From Chlamydiota bacterium (GTDB lineage: Bacteria; Chlamydiota; Chlamydiia; Chlamydiales; Rhabdochlamydiaceae): a stretch of DNA of 5,512 bases. A program made the position numbers and the translations under genes. Of this stretch, positions 5,381 to 5,512 are shown one piece after another (positions within the stretch are counted from its first letter, which is position 1; every line of letters begins with the position of its first letter). The stretch is taken from positions 1 through 5,512 of the forward strand of contig JAAKFB010000133.1 of assembly GCA_011065235.1 (NCBI GenBank), in the 5' to 3' direction. The notes under the pieces are model-generated. The model searched no databases and had not been told where the DNA came from. It worked only from the letters and a program-made list of their open reading frames with translations.

Positions 5381-5512
5381 TTATACACATCTGAATTGAA
5401 GAATTGGAATTTTGCCAAAATCGGAGCCCTGAATTTTGAAGCTTCGAAGCAGCTCATATTCAAGAATATGAGCGATGGAGAAGATTCGAAAGGCACGGGT
5501 TTCCGATGAAGG
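5381..5512 (-). CDS. Possible C-terminal end of a short reading frame (43 codons to TAA, open at right edge)
   Basis: The minus-strand frame from the right edge to TAA at 5383-5381 has no stop for 43 codons and reads in part AHILEYELLRSFKIQGSD. No start codon or ribosome binding site lies inside the window, and I recognise no family. The segment is about 45% GC, against about 16% in the 100 bases to its left, so it differs from ordinary spacer here. The frame could be the tail of a gene or a chance opening in a repeated element, because two strong palindromes fall within it. It lies about 105 bases upstream of the ankyrin gene in the same direction. Confidence 0.25.
   Translation of the reverse strand, partial: PSSETRAFRIFSIAHILEYELLRSFKIQGSDFGKIPILQFRCV
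5441..5473. repeat. Two adjacent palindromes near the right edge
   Basis: GCTTCGAAGC (5441-5450) is a perfect ten-base palindrome. It is followed at once by GCTCATATTC (5452-5461) pairing with GAATATGAGC (5464-5473) across a two-base AA spacer, a perfect ten-pair inverted repeat. No T-run follows on either strand, so it is not a standard terminator. It could be part of a dispersed repeat, a mobile-element end or a protein-binding site. Confidence 0.6.

Noticed and set aside
5384..5389. Minus-strand TATAAT at about 5386-5381 as a second promoter for the ankyrin gene
   Set aside because: No acceptable -35 lies at 16-18 bases (the best match is 3 of 6), while TTTACA-17-TAATAT closer to the gene is a better candidate.
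5372..5392. Hairpin AGATGT/ACATCT with a nine-base loop upstream of the ankyrin promoter
   Set aside because: It is short and AT-rich with only a weak T-rich tail on the minus strand, so it is easily expected by chance in this composition.

Overview
The window most resembles DNA of an environmental Chlamydiae-type bacterium (the Simkania/Waddlia/Parachlamydia kind), or another intracellular bacterium with a similar effector repertoire. This rests on three things: a short divergent RsmI-like methylase N-terminus of the sort I associate with Chlamydiae and Bacteroidetes, large unassigned helical and membrane proteins, and an ankyrin protein that looks like a host-directed effector. No rRNA or universal marker is present, so the assignment is an inference of moderate to low confidence.

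Layout. Positions 1-3660 hold a compact minus-strand operon, read right to left. Its genes are a 498-residue polytopic membrane protein (3660 to 2164), a 689-residue soluble helical protein (2180 to 111), and the N-terminus of an RsmI/YraL-like SAM-dependent methyltransferase (start at 184, running off the left edge). All three genes overlap: 17 nt at the first junction and an unusually long 74 nt at the second. This points to one transcript and translational coupling. Positions 3661-3747 are a divergent promoter region with two interleaved sigma70-like promoters. One drives the operon leftward and the other drives a 50-residue predicted lipoprotein rightward (3748-3900). A strong hairpin at 3912-3942 probably terminates both the lipoprotein gene and the convergent gene that follows.

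Positions 4046-5275 (minus strand) encode a 409-residue protein with one clear ankyrin repeat and part of a second. A middle region follows with a His-Asn-Gln-Cys arrangement resembling CE-clan (Ulp1/YopJ-type) cysteine peptidases. A recent 34-residue tandem duplication lies just after the putative nucleophile. The gene is visibly AT-richer than the operon and has its own promoter in a very AT-rich upstream region. From about 5390 to the right edge the composition rises abruptly to about 45% GC. That segment carries two strong palindromes and a minus-strand reading frame that stays open to the edge, which could be a repeat element or the end of another gene.

How the genes work together is mostly unknown. 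The operon links an integral membrane protein and a large helical protein of unknown role to an rRNA-methylase-like enzyme. The lipoprotein shares its control region. The ankyrin gene appears to be an independent unit. The best candidates for something undescribed are the ankyrin/cysteine-peptidase-like protein and the long out-of-frame overlap at the methylase start.
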